DNA of 64,000 nucleotides from JAKFWI01 sp035549875 (GTDB lineage: Bacteria; Pseudomonadota; Alphaproteobacteria; Caulobacterales; Aquidulcibacteraceae): NCBI GenBank assembly GCA_035549875.1, contig DASZPV010000066.1:34309-98308 (forward strand), written 5' to 3'. The notes under the pieces were generated by a model. It was not told the origin of the DNA, made no database searches, and was given only the letters and a program-made list of their open reading frames with translations. Of the stretch, positions 41,054-49,720 are shown in pieces (the first letter of the stretch is position 1; each line of letters starts with the position of its first letter). The position numbers and the translations under genes are program-made.

Positions 41054-41685
41054 TCAGGACGGGAGGATTATGCGGGAGAATTTTCGGGGTGGGATAAGTA
41101 TTTGCGCACGTTTGTTTTCCTGCGCTTTTCCCTTCTCCCGCCGCAGGAAAACGCGCTCGGCCCCGGTTTCGCGCAGCCAAGACCGGGGGCCATAATCGCA
41201 GGCGTTGGCGACGTAACCGTGCAGGTTCATCCCGCCGTCGAACAAAATCGGATCGGTCTGCAAAAACCGCCCCAGCGCCGGATCGTAGGCGCGCGCTTTG
41301 TAGTGATAGACCGACGCGAACGGCAGCCAGACCTGGCCGGTATATTGAAACGGCCCGGCGTTGTTCGGCCCCGGCTGGCCGTATTCGTCGTAAGAGTTGA
41401 CGAAGCTCGCCAGACCCGAAGCCGCCGTACCCGCAATCACCGAGCCGCGCTCATCGGCCAGCAGCCAGGTTTTCGTTTCCGGGTCCGCCCCGTTGTCGAA
41501 CGAAACCAGCGGCTCATCCACGCCAGCCCCATGCACATAGCGCTTCAGCAGCGTGCCGGAGGAATTGTACGTTCCGATGATGTCCGCCCCGTCATAGAGA
41601 TAGCGCGTGGAAACTCCGCCCACGCTGGTCTGATAGAGCCGGCTCGCCGGATCGTAGGCAAGGCTTGACCCGTTCGCGCAGGGTT
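41054..41685 (-). pseudogene. RHS-repeat core fragment (copy 1), orphan
   Basis: Minus-strand reading continues from the in-frame TAA near 41686 (NGSSLAYDPASRLYQTS follows it) to the stop at 41054. It contains the end of an RHS-associated core: TRYLYDGADIIGTYNSSGT, YVHGAGVDEPLVSFDNGADP, GTAASGLASFVNSYDEYGQP, YHYKARAYDPALGRFLQTDP. The standard core end (YVGNDPVNATDPSG) is lost: after GGMNLHGYVANACDYGPRS the sequence becomes an unrelated ~45-residue tail. No long upstream RHS repeats are joined to it. It is a displaced 3' cassette, related at roughly nine in ten bases to the second copy at 42.8-43.1 kb. Confidence 0.8.
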
Positions 41686-41776
41686 AAATGGTATGTGTCC
41701 CCAGATTCTGATAGAGCCGGCTCGCCGGATCGTAGGTATTGTGCCCCGGATTCTAGGTATTGTGTCCCCGGATTCC
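41630..41776. repeat. Short direct repeats around the RHS fragment
   Basis: A 29-base segment (starting CTGATAGAGCCGGCTCG) occurs perfectly at 41630-41658 and 41708-41736. Between and after these are three related copies of GGTATTGTGCCCCGGATTC-like words: 41690-41709 (GGTATGTGTCCCCAGATTCT), 41735-41754 and 41756-41775, the latter two 21 bases apart. They lie exactly where RHS copy 1 loses its upstream sequence, suggesting a recombination or element-end scar. No transposase is visible. Confidence 0.65.
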
Positions 41777-41827
41777 GGCGGAATTTTCCAGCTTCGCGTG
41801 GTCCGGTTTTCGGGGAGCAGGTCACTA

Positions 41828-42094
41828 TTACTTCTTATCCAGCCTCCGATAAACTATAGCAGCAATGATTGCAGCGACGGGAATCCCGACGAGCACAAAC
41901 GCATCAAATAGCGAGATGTAAACCGGCGGGCCGTGCGCGGGCATCGGGTACACAAATCCGCGACTCGGCTCTGTTTCCGTCGGCCTCGCCCGTGTGAGGT
42001 AAAATGCAACGCCCAACCATAAGAAGACAGAGTAGGTAGAATATATATCGCAAAGGTGTTGGAGGATTTTCTTTCGGGGCTTGTTCGGTTTCAT
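41828..42094 (-). CDS. Small two-span membrane protein, candidate RHS immunity protein
   Basis: 88 residues from ATG 42094. Basic N-terminus (KPNKPRKK), membrane span 1 at ~20-35 (YSVFLWLGVAFYLTRA), a periplasmic Pro-rich loop (FVYPMPAHGPPVY), span 2 at ~58-80 (DAFVLVGIPVAAIIAAIVY) and a short basic tail. No family is recognised. It lies directly after the RHS tip domain on the same strand, the place where the immunity gene stands in RHS toxin loci; this is the only evidence for that role. Base composition is lower in GC than the neighbours, as often seen for tip and immunity genes. Confidence 0.5.
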   Translation of the reverse strand: MKPNKPRKKILQHLCDIYSTYSVFLWLGVAFYLTRARPTETEPSRGFVYPMPAHGPPVYISLFDAFVLVGIPVAAIIAAIVYRRLDKK

Positions 42095-42096
42095 AG

Positions 42097-43141
42097 CTAA
42101 CCTGCCCTTACACTCGGACAAACCATTTTACCCACATCGAGCGTCGGCGTCAGGCCTGTGTAGGACCCTCCAATAAACGCAGTAACGCCTTCTCCCAATC
42201 CAGCGGTGAGACCTCCGCCAACGACCGCCTTGTTAGTGGTGTGTGCGATTCCGAAGAACGCATCTACCGTGCCGGCTACTACATCTCCGCCGCCGCCGCT
42301 TCCATTGGCAAAAAAACCGCTCAAATCTCCCACTGTCGGCGCGTTGGAGCCCTGGATAGTCAAGCCCAGAACACCGCCACCGCCGATTCCCCGTCCCCGC
42401 CCGATCATACCATAGAGTGCAAAGCTGAGATGAGAGTCCATGGCGATACCAACTGACCCAATCGCGGCCCCAAGCTTCGTCACACTGCCTTGTCCTCCAG
42501 CTCCGATTTGAAGCGTTGAGCCGCGAGTACCGTCTCTTACGTGGGAGCAGATGTCGTTCGCCACATTCACCGTTGCTGTAAGTGCTTCTTTAAGCAAGCG
42601 GCCCGCGACGAACCCCCCTGTCCGACGCGATCCAGCCGCCAGCTTGAAGCCATGTGGGAACAAATACGCCCCCTGACGTGGACGGTGTGGCAGTTTTGTG
42701 GCCACAGACGCCCACATCGCCCGGATTAAAAGTGCAGCCTTGCTGTAGCCCGCTCGGATCGGTCGCGTTCACCGGATCGTTCCCGACATACGCGTAGAGA
42801 TTGACGCCGCCCGCATACAAAATCGGATCGGTTTGCAAAAACCGCCCCAGCGCCGGATCGTAGGCGCGCGCCTTGTAGTGATAGACCGACGCGAACGGCA
42901 GCCACACTTGGCCGGTATACTGAAACGCCCCGGCATTGTTCGGCCCCGGCTGCCCGTATTCGTCATAGGTGTTGACGAAGCTCGCCAGCCCCGACGCCGC
43001 CGTCCCCGCGATCACCGAGCCCTGCGCGTCCTCAAGCAGGTACGTCTTCGTGTCCGGGTCCGCGCCGTTGTCGAACGACACCAGCGGCTCGTCATCAGCG
43101 GGACCGTGCGCATAGCGGCTCAATCGGCGTGCGTCGCGCAA
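42097..43141 (-). pseudogene. RHS core fragment (copy 2) plus C-terminal tip, joined across a one-base frameshift
   Basis: 43141-42590 reads RHS core: LSRYAHGPADDEPLVSFDNG, GTAASGLASFVNTYDEYGQP, YHYKARAYDPALGRFLQTDP and the usual end YAYVGNDPVNATDPSGLQQ, then an extension that stops early. A second frame (42717-42097) gives a Gly-rich tip: VNVANDICSHVRDG, GAGGQGSVTKLGAAIGSVG, SNAPTVGDLSGFFANGSGG. Removing one base from the C6 tract at 42613-42618 (G6 on the coding strand) joins them as ASDRG-FVAGRLLKEALTATV. The N-terminal RHS repeats are missing: the fragment begins next to the DUF4105 stop. Thus either a decayed cassette, a sequencing error in the homopolymer, or phase variation. Tip activity is unknown. 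Confidence 0.7.
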
Positions 43142-43975
43142 TTACCGCCCGCCATCTCCCCAACGCTTCCGCAACTCCGCCAGCAGCACAGCGTCGAAAT
43201 TCTGCTCGCCGTTGTTCGCCTTTACGAACGTCGTGATCTCCGCGCGCTGTTCGGCGGCCGGAAAGTTTTCTCCGGGAATGAGGCCGAGCTTGTAGAGATG
43301 ATCGTCCGCCGTGCCCGTCAGAATGAAGGACGCATCCCATTTCAGCTTCGTCGCCTTCGCCAGTTCGTTCGTGCAGTTGGACGTCAGCGTGTTGTAATAG
43401 CGCGGGGTCTTTTCCAGCGCGGCCGTGCGCTCCACCAGGCGCTTCAGCACATGGCGCTCGCCCGCCTCGTTCACCGTGAGCGGATACATGAACACCTGAT
43501 GGTCCAGCATCACCGCGCGGCGGGCGAGAAGATCGTGCGCCGTACCCCAGAGGTAGGACAGTTCATAGGCGTTCCAGAGCCCGTCCCAGGCGGAATAATC
43601 CTCATACCGCTCGCGCCGCGCCTCGATCGTCACACCGAGCAGGCGATCGCCGGTGAACTCGAACAGCAGAAACGTATGGGCGGCCAGCGTGCTGCCCGGC
43701 TGCGGCTCCAGCACCAGCCAGACCTTGCGCAAGGTGGCGTAATCGTAAGCGGCGGCGGTGTAATCCTTCGACACTGCATCCTTCGCGTCATAGCGCCAGT
43801 CCGTCACCGGCGTGACCGCGAACCCGCTATTGGTCATCGCCGCGTGCGTCGTGCGCGCGAGATACGGATACCAGTCCCGATCATTGCGCGCCGGCTTGCC
43901 GAGCGCGCCGACGAGCAGCAGCAAACCTACGGCCGCCAGCACGCCGATCGGTGGATGTTTCAGAAGCCGCAGCAA
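43142..43975 (-). CDS. DUF4105 domain membrane protein
   Basis: 277 residues. An N-terminal membrane anchor (IGVLAAVGLLLLVGALG) precedes the DUF4105 region: AHTFLLFEFTGDRLLGVTIEARRER and YNTLTSNCTNELAKATK, with a Cys in TSNCTN that recalls NlpC/P60-like thiol hydrolase folds, though this is an inference. SYLWGTAHDLLARRAV is another family element. It is envelope-exposed, function unknown. The RHS fragment starts just after its stop, so the RHS rearrangement stopped at the edge of this intact gene. Confidence 0.8.
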   Translation of the reverse strand: MLRLLKHPPIGVLAAVGLLLLVGALGKPARNDRDWYPYLARTTHAAMTNSGFAVTPVTDWRYDAKDAVSKDYTAAAYDYATLRKVWLVLEPQPGSTLAAHTFLLFEFTGDRLLGVTIEARRERYEDYSAWDGLWNAYELSYLWGTAHDLLARRAVMLDHQVFMYPLTVNEAGERHVLKRLVERTAALEKTPRYYNTLTSNCTNELAKATKLKWDASFILTGTADDHLYKLGLIPGENFPAAEQRAEITTFVKANNGEQNFDAVLLAELRKRWGDGGR

Positions 43976-44005
43976 TGACTTTCCTTCTGTCGTGCAGCGA
44001 TGCCG

Positions 44006-46225
44006 CTAGCCTAGCAGAACATCGAACGTCTGCGCGGGCCGCCCGGCGCACCGCTCTCGCCACATCCAACGAAAGGCGCCCTCCAGCGTCGGCGTGAACA
44101 AGCGGCCATCCCCAAGGGCTGAACCTTGGATGCGCGCGCGCAACGTGCGCCGCAGTTCAGCTCTACGCGCCGGGTCGGCGGCGAGAGCGGCGGCGATGCG
44201 CACATAATCGGCCTTGGACGCCGCCACGAGATCGTCCAGCCCAAGGACAGTGAGGAAGCCCAGCGTCTGGCGCGAGGCGACCCGGTCGCCCGGCAGGGTC
44301 ACGAGTGGAACGCCCATCCATAGAGCCTCGCAACTCGTCAGGCCGCCGCAGAAGGGAAAAGGATCGAGGCCGATGTCGATCCCGCCATATTCCGCCAGCA
44401 TCTCTCGGTGGGGCGCGTGGCCTCGAAGCTCCAGCCGGCTCAAGTCCAGCCCCGCTTCGGCGAAAAGATTGGCCACGCGGTCGTGCATGGCTTGTTCGTC
44501 GAGGCCCTCCCATTTCAAGACAAGGCGCGAACCCGGAGTCGCAGCCAGAACCTCGCTCCAGAGCCGCGCCACCTCCGGACCGACCTTTATGATGTTGTTG
44601 AAACTGCCGAAGGTGATCGGCCCGTCAGGGCGCGAGGCGATCACATCCGGCGCGTAATCAGGCGCCGTGTAACAGAACCGGCCGCGCGGCAGACGCGCCA
44701 CCGCCTCAGTGCAGAAACGCTCGGCCCCCGCCGGCATGGCGGCCGCGTCCATCAACAGATAGTCGATGCCGGCGAGTCCAGTAGTCCCTGGATAGCCGAG
44801 CCAGGACGCCTGCAGCGGCGCAGGACGGCGGGCGAACAGCAGCAGCCGGTTGAGGGCGGTGTGTCCGGAAAGGTCGATCAAGATATCGATTCCGTCCTGG
44901 CTGATCATCGCCGCCGCATCGGAATCGGCGACGCGCGCTATGTCGCGCCAATGGTGCGCGTATTCCCGCAGCCTCTGCGTGGTGCTGTCGTTGCGGACAT
45001 TGTTGGCATAGCAGAAAACTTCAACCGCGCCGGGATCGTGCGTCGCCAGCACCTTGGTCAAAAAAATGCCGCCCGGAGAGAAATTGAAATCCCCGGACAC
45101 ATAACCAATGCGCAGCCGCCGATCCGGATCGGTCCCGTTGGCGTAGGCCGGGGCCGATGGCGCCAGAGGCGTTTCGTGGCGCGCCGCCCAGGCCCGGTGT
45201 TCGGCCAACAGCGCCTCGGGCGACATCTCGGCGTAGTTCAGGCACAGCAGCCGGTCGCTATCGACATCAGCCCTGGCAGGATCGAGTTCCACCACCCGCT
45301 GGAAGCATCCCGCCGCCTTCGCCGGCTGGCCCAGCGCCATCATGGCGGCCCCAAGATTCATGTGAGCCTCCACATTTTGAGGCTCCAGTTCGACAGCGCG
45401 GCGAAAACACGCCGCCGCCGCCTCGGGCTTGGCCGCCACTTGCAAGGCGACGCCGAGGTTTAGCTGGATATCGGCCCTATCCGGGTTCAAATCCGCCGCG
45501 CGGCGGTAGCAGGCGATCGCCTCGTCGCGCCGCCCCATCACTTGCAGCACCGCGCCCAGATCATTGTGCGCTTGGGCATAACCGGGCTCGACCGAAATGG
45601 CGCGCCGGTAGCTCTCCACCGCTTCGCCGAGCCGCCCCAGGGACTGGAGGGCCCCGCCGAGGTTGTTATGGGCGCCGGCGAAGTCGGGCTTGAGTTCGAC
45701 CGCACGGCGAAAACAGCCCGCCGCCGCTTCCATCAATCCCTGTCTCTCCAGAACCGCGCCAAGATTATTATGCGCCATCGCCGAAGCCGGCTGCAGTTGA
45801 ATGAGACGCCGACAGGCATCGGCAGCCTGATCCAACTGTCCCAAGGCCATCAGCAGGCTACTAAGACGGCCCTGCGCCTGGATGTTTGCCGGATCCAGAG
45901 CGATCACCCGGCGACAGGCGGCGGCGGCCTCGTCAAATCGGCCCAAGGCGTGCAGCGCGGCCGCCAGATTGTTATGATAGCCCGGCTGGCGATCATCGAT
46001 ACCGATCGCACGCCCGATCAATTCCACCGCAGCGTCGGCGCGCCCCGCTTGCAGGGACAGGACGCCCAACAGATGCAGCCCATCGGCATGGCGGGGCTCA
46101 ACGCCGAGCACCCGCTTGTAAAGACGCTCCGCCTCGTGCAGGCGCCCCGCCTGATGCTCCCGCACCCCCGCCGCGAGCCATTGCTCAATATCTGAACCGC
46201 CGGCAGGCATGTTCGGCGGCGTCAC
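44006..46225 (-). CDS. TPR protein with GT41 (O-GlcNAc-transferase-like) glycosyltransferase domain
   Basis: 739 residues from a GTG that overlaps the smpB stop (GTGA). Residues ~10-370 are about ten TPR repeats (each with the ALGRFDEAAAACRRVIALDP-type pattern). Residues ~385-739 form the GT41 domain: LRIGYVSGDF, ILIDLSGHTALNRLLLFARR, PLQASWLGYPGTTGL, ITFGSFNNIIKVGPEVARLWSEVL and LDPFPFCGGLTSCEALWMGVPLV. This is the SPINDLY/OGT class. In Caulobacter the similar FlmG glycosylates flagellins; no flagellin gene is here, so the acceptor is unknown. The motB gene shows the strain is probably flagellated. Confidence 0.88.
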   Translation of the reverse strand: MTPPNMPAGGSDIEQWLAAGVREHQAGRLHEAERLYKRVLGVEPRHADGLHLLGVLSLQAGRADAAVELIGRAIGIDDRQPGYHNNLAAALHALGRFDEAAAACRRVIALDPANIQAQGRLSSLLMALGQLDQAADACRRLIQLQPASAMAHNNLGAVLERQGLMEAAAGCFRRAVELKPDFAGAHNNLGGALQSLGRLGEAVESYRRAISVEPGYAQAHNDLGAVLQVMGRRDEAIACYRRAADLNPDRADIQLNLGVALQVAAKPEAAAACFRRAVELEPQNVEAHMNLGAAMMALGQPAKAAGCFQRVVELDPARADVDSDRLLCLNYAEMSPEALLAEHRAWAARHETPLAPSAPAYANGTDPDRRLRIGYVSGDFNFSPGGIFLTKVLATHDPGAVEVFCYANNVRNDSTTQRLREYAHHWRDIARVADSDAAAMISQDGIDILIDLSGHTALNRLLLFARRPAPLQASWLGYPGTTGLAGIDYLLMDAAAMPAGAERFCTEAVARLPRGRFCYTAPDYAPDVIASRPDGPITFGSFNNIIKVGPEVARLWSEVLAATPGSRLVLKWEGLDEQAMHDRVANLFAEAGLDLSRLELRGHAPHREMLAEYGGIDIGLDPFPFCGGLTSCEALWMGVPLVTLPGDRVASRQTLGFLTVLGLDDLVAASKADYVRIAAALAADPARRAELRRTLRARIQGSALGDGRLFTPTLEGAFRWMWRERCAGRPAQTFDVLLG

Positions 46226-46692
46226 CCTTTCTCGCGCATCAGCCGCGCCTGATCGCGCTTCCAGTCGCGCTCTTTCGTCGTTGCGCGCTTGTCGGCGGCT
46301 TTCTTGCCGGTGGCGACGGCCAGTTCGATCTTGCAGATGCCGCGATCGTTGAAATAGAGCCGCAGCGGCGCAATGGTGCGCCCCTCCCGCTCTACCGCGC
46401 CGCGTAGTTTGTTGAACTGGCGCTTGTGCACCAGCAGGCGGCGCTTGCGCGTCGGCTCGTGATTGAACTGGCCGGCGGGGGGATAGACCGGGATCGTCGC
46501 GTTAATCAGGTAAAGCGCGCCGTCTTCGACGCTGGCATAGCTCTCGGCGATATTCGCCCGCCCGAGGCGCAGCGCCTTTACCTCTGTGCCGAGCAGCGCG
46601 AGGCCGGCTTCGAAATTATCTTCGAGAAAATAATCGAAGCGGGCGCGCCGGTTTTCCGCCACCAGCTTTTCGTTGGAGGCTTTTTTGGCCAT
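46222..46692 (-). CDS. smpB: SsrA-binding protein SmpB
   Basis: 156 residues. Typical motifs: AENRRARFDYFLEDNFEAGL, GTEVKALRLGRANIAESYA, LINATIPVYPPAGQFNHEPTRKRRLL and the basic C-terminal tail (DKRATTKERDWKRDQARLMREKG) that enters the ribosomal A site. It brings tmRNA to stalled ribosomes. One base separates its start region from the dapA stop. The ssrA RNA gene itself was not found in this window. Confidence 0.96.
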   Translation of the reverse strand: MAKKASNEKLVAENRRARFDYFLEDNFEAGLALLGTEVKALRLGRANIAESYASVEDGALYLINATIPVYPPAGQFNHEPTRKRRLLVHKRQFNKLRGAVEREGRTIAPLRLYFNDRGICKIELAVATGKKAADKRATTKERDWKRDQARLMREKG

Positions 46693-46693
46693 T

Positions 46694-47569
46694 TCAGACC
46701 GGCAAGCCAGCCAGCTTCATCGCCGCGCGCACCTTCGCCTTGCCCTCCTCCGTCATTGGCAACAGCGGCAGGCGGACGTCTTCTGTGCAAAGCCCGAGCA
46801 GAGAGCAGGCGTATTTTATCGGCGCCGGCGAAGGTTCGCAGAACAAAATCGTGTGCAGGCTGGCCAATTTGTCGTTGATCGCGCGCGCGGCGGCGTAGTC
46901 GCCCTTGAGCGAAGCTTCCTGCATTTGCGCGCAAAGCGCCGGCGCGACGTTCGAGGTCACCGATATGCAGCCCGTGCCGCCCAGCGCGTTGAAGCCCAGC
47001 GCCGAGCCGTCATCGCCGGACAGCAGGATGAAATCTTCTCCACATAGCCGCCGGTGATTGCCGACACGGTCGAGTTCGCCAGTGGCGTCCTTCACGCCGG
47101 CGACGTTTTTGAGCTTGGACAGCGCCCCCAGCGTGTCCACCGAAATATCGACGATCGTCCGGCCCGGGACGTTGTAGACAAAGAGCGGCAGATCGACGGC
47201 CTCGCTCAGCGTTCGGAAATGAGCGATCAGGCCGGCCTGGCTCGGTTTGTTGTAATAACCCGTCGCAACGAGCGCCGCGTCCGCCCCCACGGCCTTGGCG
47301 TGGCGGACCAGGTCCACGGATTCTTCTGTGGAATTCGACCCCGCTCCTGCGACCACAGGGGCCCGCCCGGCAGCGGTCTTTACGCAGAGTTCCACCACCC
47401 GGCGGTGCTCTGCATGGCTAAGAGTGGGCGATTCGCCCGTAGTGCCGCAGGGGACCAGCCCATGCGTTCCAGAGGCGATCTGCCTCTCAACCAGTGCTAC
47501 AAACGCCTGTTCATCCACTATTCCGTCACGAAAGGGTGTGATGAGAGCGGTCAGTGAACCTTGAATCAT
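46694..47569 (-). CDS. dapA: 4-hydroxy-tetrahydrodipicolinate synthase
   Basis: 291 residues. The Schiff-base Lys is in VAGVKDATGELDRV (~161), the catalytic Tyr in LFVYNVPGRTIVD (~133), and LVPCGTTGESPTLSHAEH carries the Thr pair of the proton relay. It condenses pyruvate with aspartate semialdehyde in lysine and diaminopimelate synthesis. The smpB-dapA-slt order is common in alphaproteobacteria. No lysine riboswitch was seen upstream. It is divergent from the lytic transglycosylase. Confidence 0.96.
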   Translation of the reverse strand: MIQGSLTALITPFRDGIVDEQAFVALVERQIASGTHGLVPCGTTGESPTLSHAEHRRVVELCVKTAAGRAPVVAGAGSNSTEESVDLVRHAKAVGADAALVATGYYNKPSQAGLIAHFRTLSEAVDLPLFVYNVPGRTIVDISVDTLGALSKLKNVAGVKDATGELDRVGNHRRLCGEDFILLSGDDGSALGFNALGGTGCISVTSNVAPALCAQMQEASLKGDYAAARAINDKLASLHTILFCEPSPAPIKYACSLLGLCTEDVRLPLLPMTEEGKAKVRAAMKLAGLPV

Positions 47570-47635
47570 GAGATAAAACCCAGTGCGTGCCGGACTTATC
47601 CGGCCCCGAAATCTTTTGGCAAGCGGAGGCGACGC

Positions 47636-49720
47636 ATGGCGCGTCGGTTGGGTTTTCAGATGATACGGGCGGGCGGCGTCGGGCTTCTGGCCACGCTGGT
47701 CGTAGCCGTGGCCTGCGGCAGGGCGCAGGAACCGGCCCAGACCGCCACCCTGATCATGGGCCCGGTGGTGTCCGGCTCGGACATGGCGCTGCTGCGTGAC
47801 GGCCTCACCGGCGCCCAGTACGGCGACTGGACCCGTGTGCGCGGGGCGCGCGCCAGCGCGGCCGACCCGCTGGTGCGGAAAATCCTCAGTTGGCGGCTGG
47901 CCGCGGCGCAGAATTCGGATTCGCTGTTCAGCGAAGTGGATCAGGCGCTCACCGACCTTAAGGCTTGGCCGGGCCGCGATACGATGCGCCGGCGCGGCGA
48001 GCAGATGATCATCGACTCCGGGCTAAGCGCCGAACAACGCATCGCCTGGCTCACAGCCGACGGCGCCCCGCTTTCCGGAGACGGGCAAGCCGCGCTCGCA
48101 ATCGCTTATGCGCAAACCGGCAAGACCGCCGAAGCCAACACCCTGGCGCGCGACACCTGGCGCGAACGAACGCTAACGCCGCGCGCCGAGAATTTGCTGT
48201 TGTCGCAATTTTCCGGCGTGATCACCGATCAGGACACAGCCGATCGCGTCGATCGCATGTTGTGGCGCGACGATCGCTCCGGCGCGCAGCGCCTCGTGTC
48301 CCGCCTCGATCCAGCCGATCGCGCCGTGGCGAACGCGCGTATCGCGTTGCAGGCCAATGAACCGCTGGCCTATCGGAAAACCAGAAAGCGCAAGGCCGGC
48401 CCCGGCGTCAGCGCCAAGCTGGCGGCCGTTCCGGCTTCGCGCGCCGAAACTCCAGGGCTGCTCTACGATCGCGCCCGCTATGTGCGCCGCGCCGGGCGCC
48501 CGGAAGACGCGCTGCCGATCATCTCCAAGGTCAATGCGCTGGAAGCCGCGCCAAGCGTGCGCGAGGCGCTGTCCGCCGAAACGCGCCTTTACGTGCCGCG
48601 GGCCCTGCGCGCCGGCCAATACTCGTTGGCTTACAATCTTGCGGCCAATCACGGGCTAACATCAGGCGAAGGCTTCGCCGACGCCGAATGGCTCGCCGGA
48701 TGGATCGCGCTGCGATTTCTGAAAGACCCGACCAAAGCCGCCGCACATTTTTCGCATCTGGACGCCAATGTCAGCACGCCGGTCAGCAAGGCGCGCGCGC
48801 TTTATTGGCGGGGCGAGGCCGCGTCTGCGCTGAACCAGACCGCCGACGCCGACGCGGCGATGACACAGGCCGCCGCCTACAGCTTCACCTATTATGGCCA
48901 GCTCGCCGCGTTGAAGCACGATCCAGCGGCGATGCTCTCCCTGGTCAATGAATCGCCCGTAACCCCTGAAGCGCGCGCCGCGTTTGAAAAAATGGAACTG
49001 GTGCGTGCGCTGCGCCTCGTGGCCCAGAGCGGCGATCGGAGCAGCTTCGAACTGATCTCATTTTATCTCGACGATCAGCTCAATACGCCGGCAGAGCATG
49101 AAATGCTCGCTGAATTGGCGCGCGCCAATTATTACAATCGCATCGCCGTACGCAGTGCGAAGGCCGGCATACGCCGCAACATCGTCGCGCAGGAGGCGGC
49201 CTTCCCGCTGATCGATCTGCCCGACAGCGCCCGCGGCGCTGACCGGCCGGAGCCGGCGCTATTGCTGGCGATTGCACGGCAGGAAAGCGAATTCGACGCC
49301 CAGGCGATCAGTCCGGTGGGCGCGCGCGGCCTTATGCAATTGATGCCAGCCACGGCGCGGACGACCGCCAAACGCTCTGGCATGAGTTATTCGCCGGGCG
49401 CGCTAACGGGCGACCAGAATTACAATCTCACGCTCGGCTCGGCGTATCTCCAGCAGTTGATCGACCAGTTCAACGGCTCCTATGTCCTCGCCATCGCCTC
49501 CTACAACGCCGGCCCAGGCCGCGCGAACCAGTGGATTAGCGATTGGGGCGATCCGCGCTCGGGCCAGATCGACGTAGTCGATTGGGTCGAACTCATACCG
49601 ATCACCGAGACGCGCAATTACGTGCAGCGCGTGATGGAAAATTTGCAGGTCTATCGCTACCGCCTCGCCGCCGGGCCGACGCCAATCAAGCTCGAAGCCG
49701 ATTTGCGCCGCCACTACTGA
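47636..49720 (+). CDS. slt: Soluble-type lytic murein transglycosylase
   Basis: The frame is open from 47561, but ATG 47636 has GGAGG 7 bases upstream; 694 residues. The N-terminal signal (GGVGLLATLVVAVACGRAQ) could be a lipoprotein or ordinary signal. A long superhelical alpha region (~60-520) is followed by the SLT domain with the catalytic Glu in LAIARQESEFDAQAISPVGA (~545) and RGLMQLMPATA, NYNLTLGSAYLQQLID and IASYNAGPGRANQW. It cleaves peptidoglycan glycan strands with formation of anhydro-muramyl ends. The stop overlaps the convergent hrpB stop by 7 bases. Confidence 0.93.
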   Translation: MARRLGFQMIRAGGVGLLATLVVAVACGRAQEPAQTATLIMGPVVSGSDMALLRDGLTGAQYGDWTRVRGARASAADPLVRKILSWRLAAAQNSDSLFSEVDQALTDLKAWPGRDTMRRRGEQMIIDSGLSAEQRIAWLTADGAPLSGDGQAALAIAYAQTGKTAEANTLARDTWRERTLTPRAENLLLSQFSGVITDQDTADRVDRMLWRDDRSGAQRLVSRLDPADRAVANARIALQANEPLAYRKTRKRKAGPGVSAKLAAVPASRAETPGLLYDRARYVRRAGRPEDALPIISKVNALEAAPSVREALSAETRLYVPRALRAGQYSLAYNLAANHGLTSGEGFADAEWLAGWIALRFLKDPTKAAAHFSHLDANVSTPVSKARALYWRGEAASALNQTADADAAMTQAAAYSFTYYGQLAALKHDPAAMLSLVNESPVTPEARAAFEKMELVRALRLVAQSGDRSSFELISFYLDDQLNTPAEHEMLAELARANYYNRIAVRSAKAGIRRNIVAQEAAFPLIDLPDSARGADRPEPALLLAIARQESEFDAQAISPVGARGLMQLMPATARTTAKRSGMSYSPGALTGDQNYNLTLGSAYLQQLIDQFNGSYVLAIASYNAGPGRANQWISDWGDPRSGQIDVVDWVELIPITETRNYVQRVMENLQVYRYRLAAGPTPIKLEADLRRHY

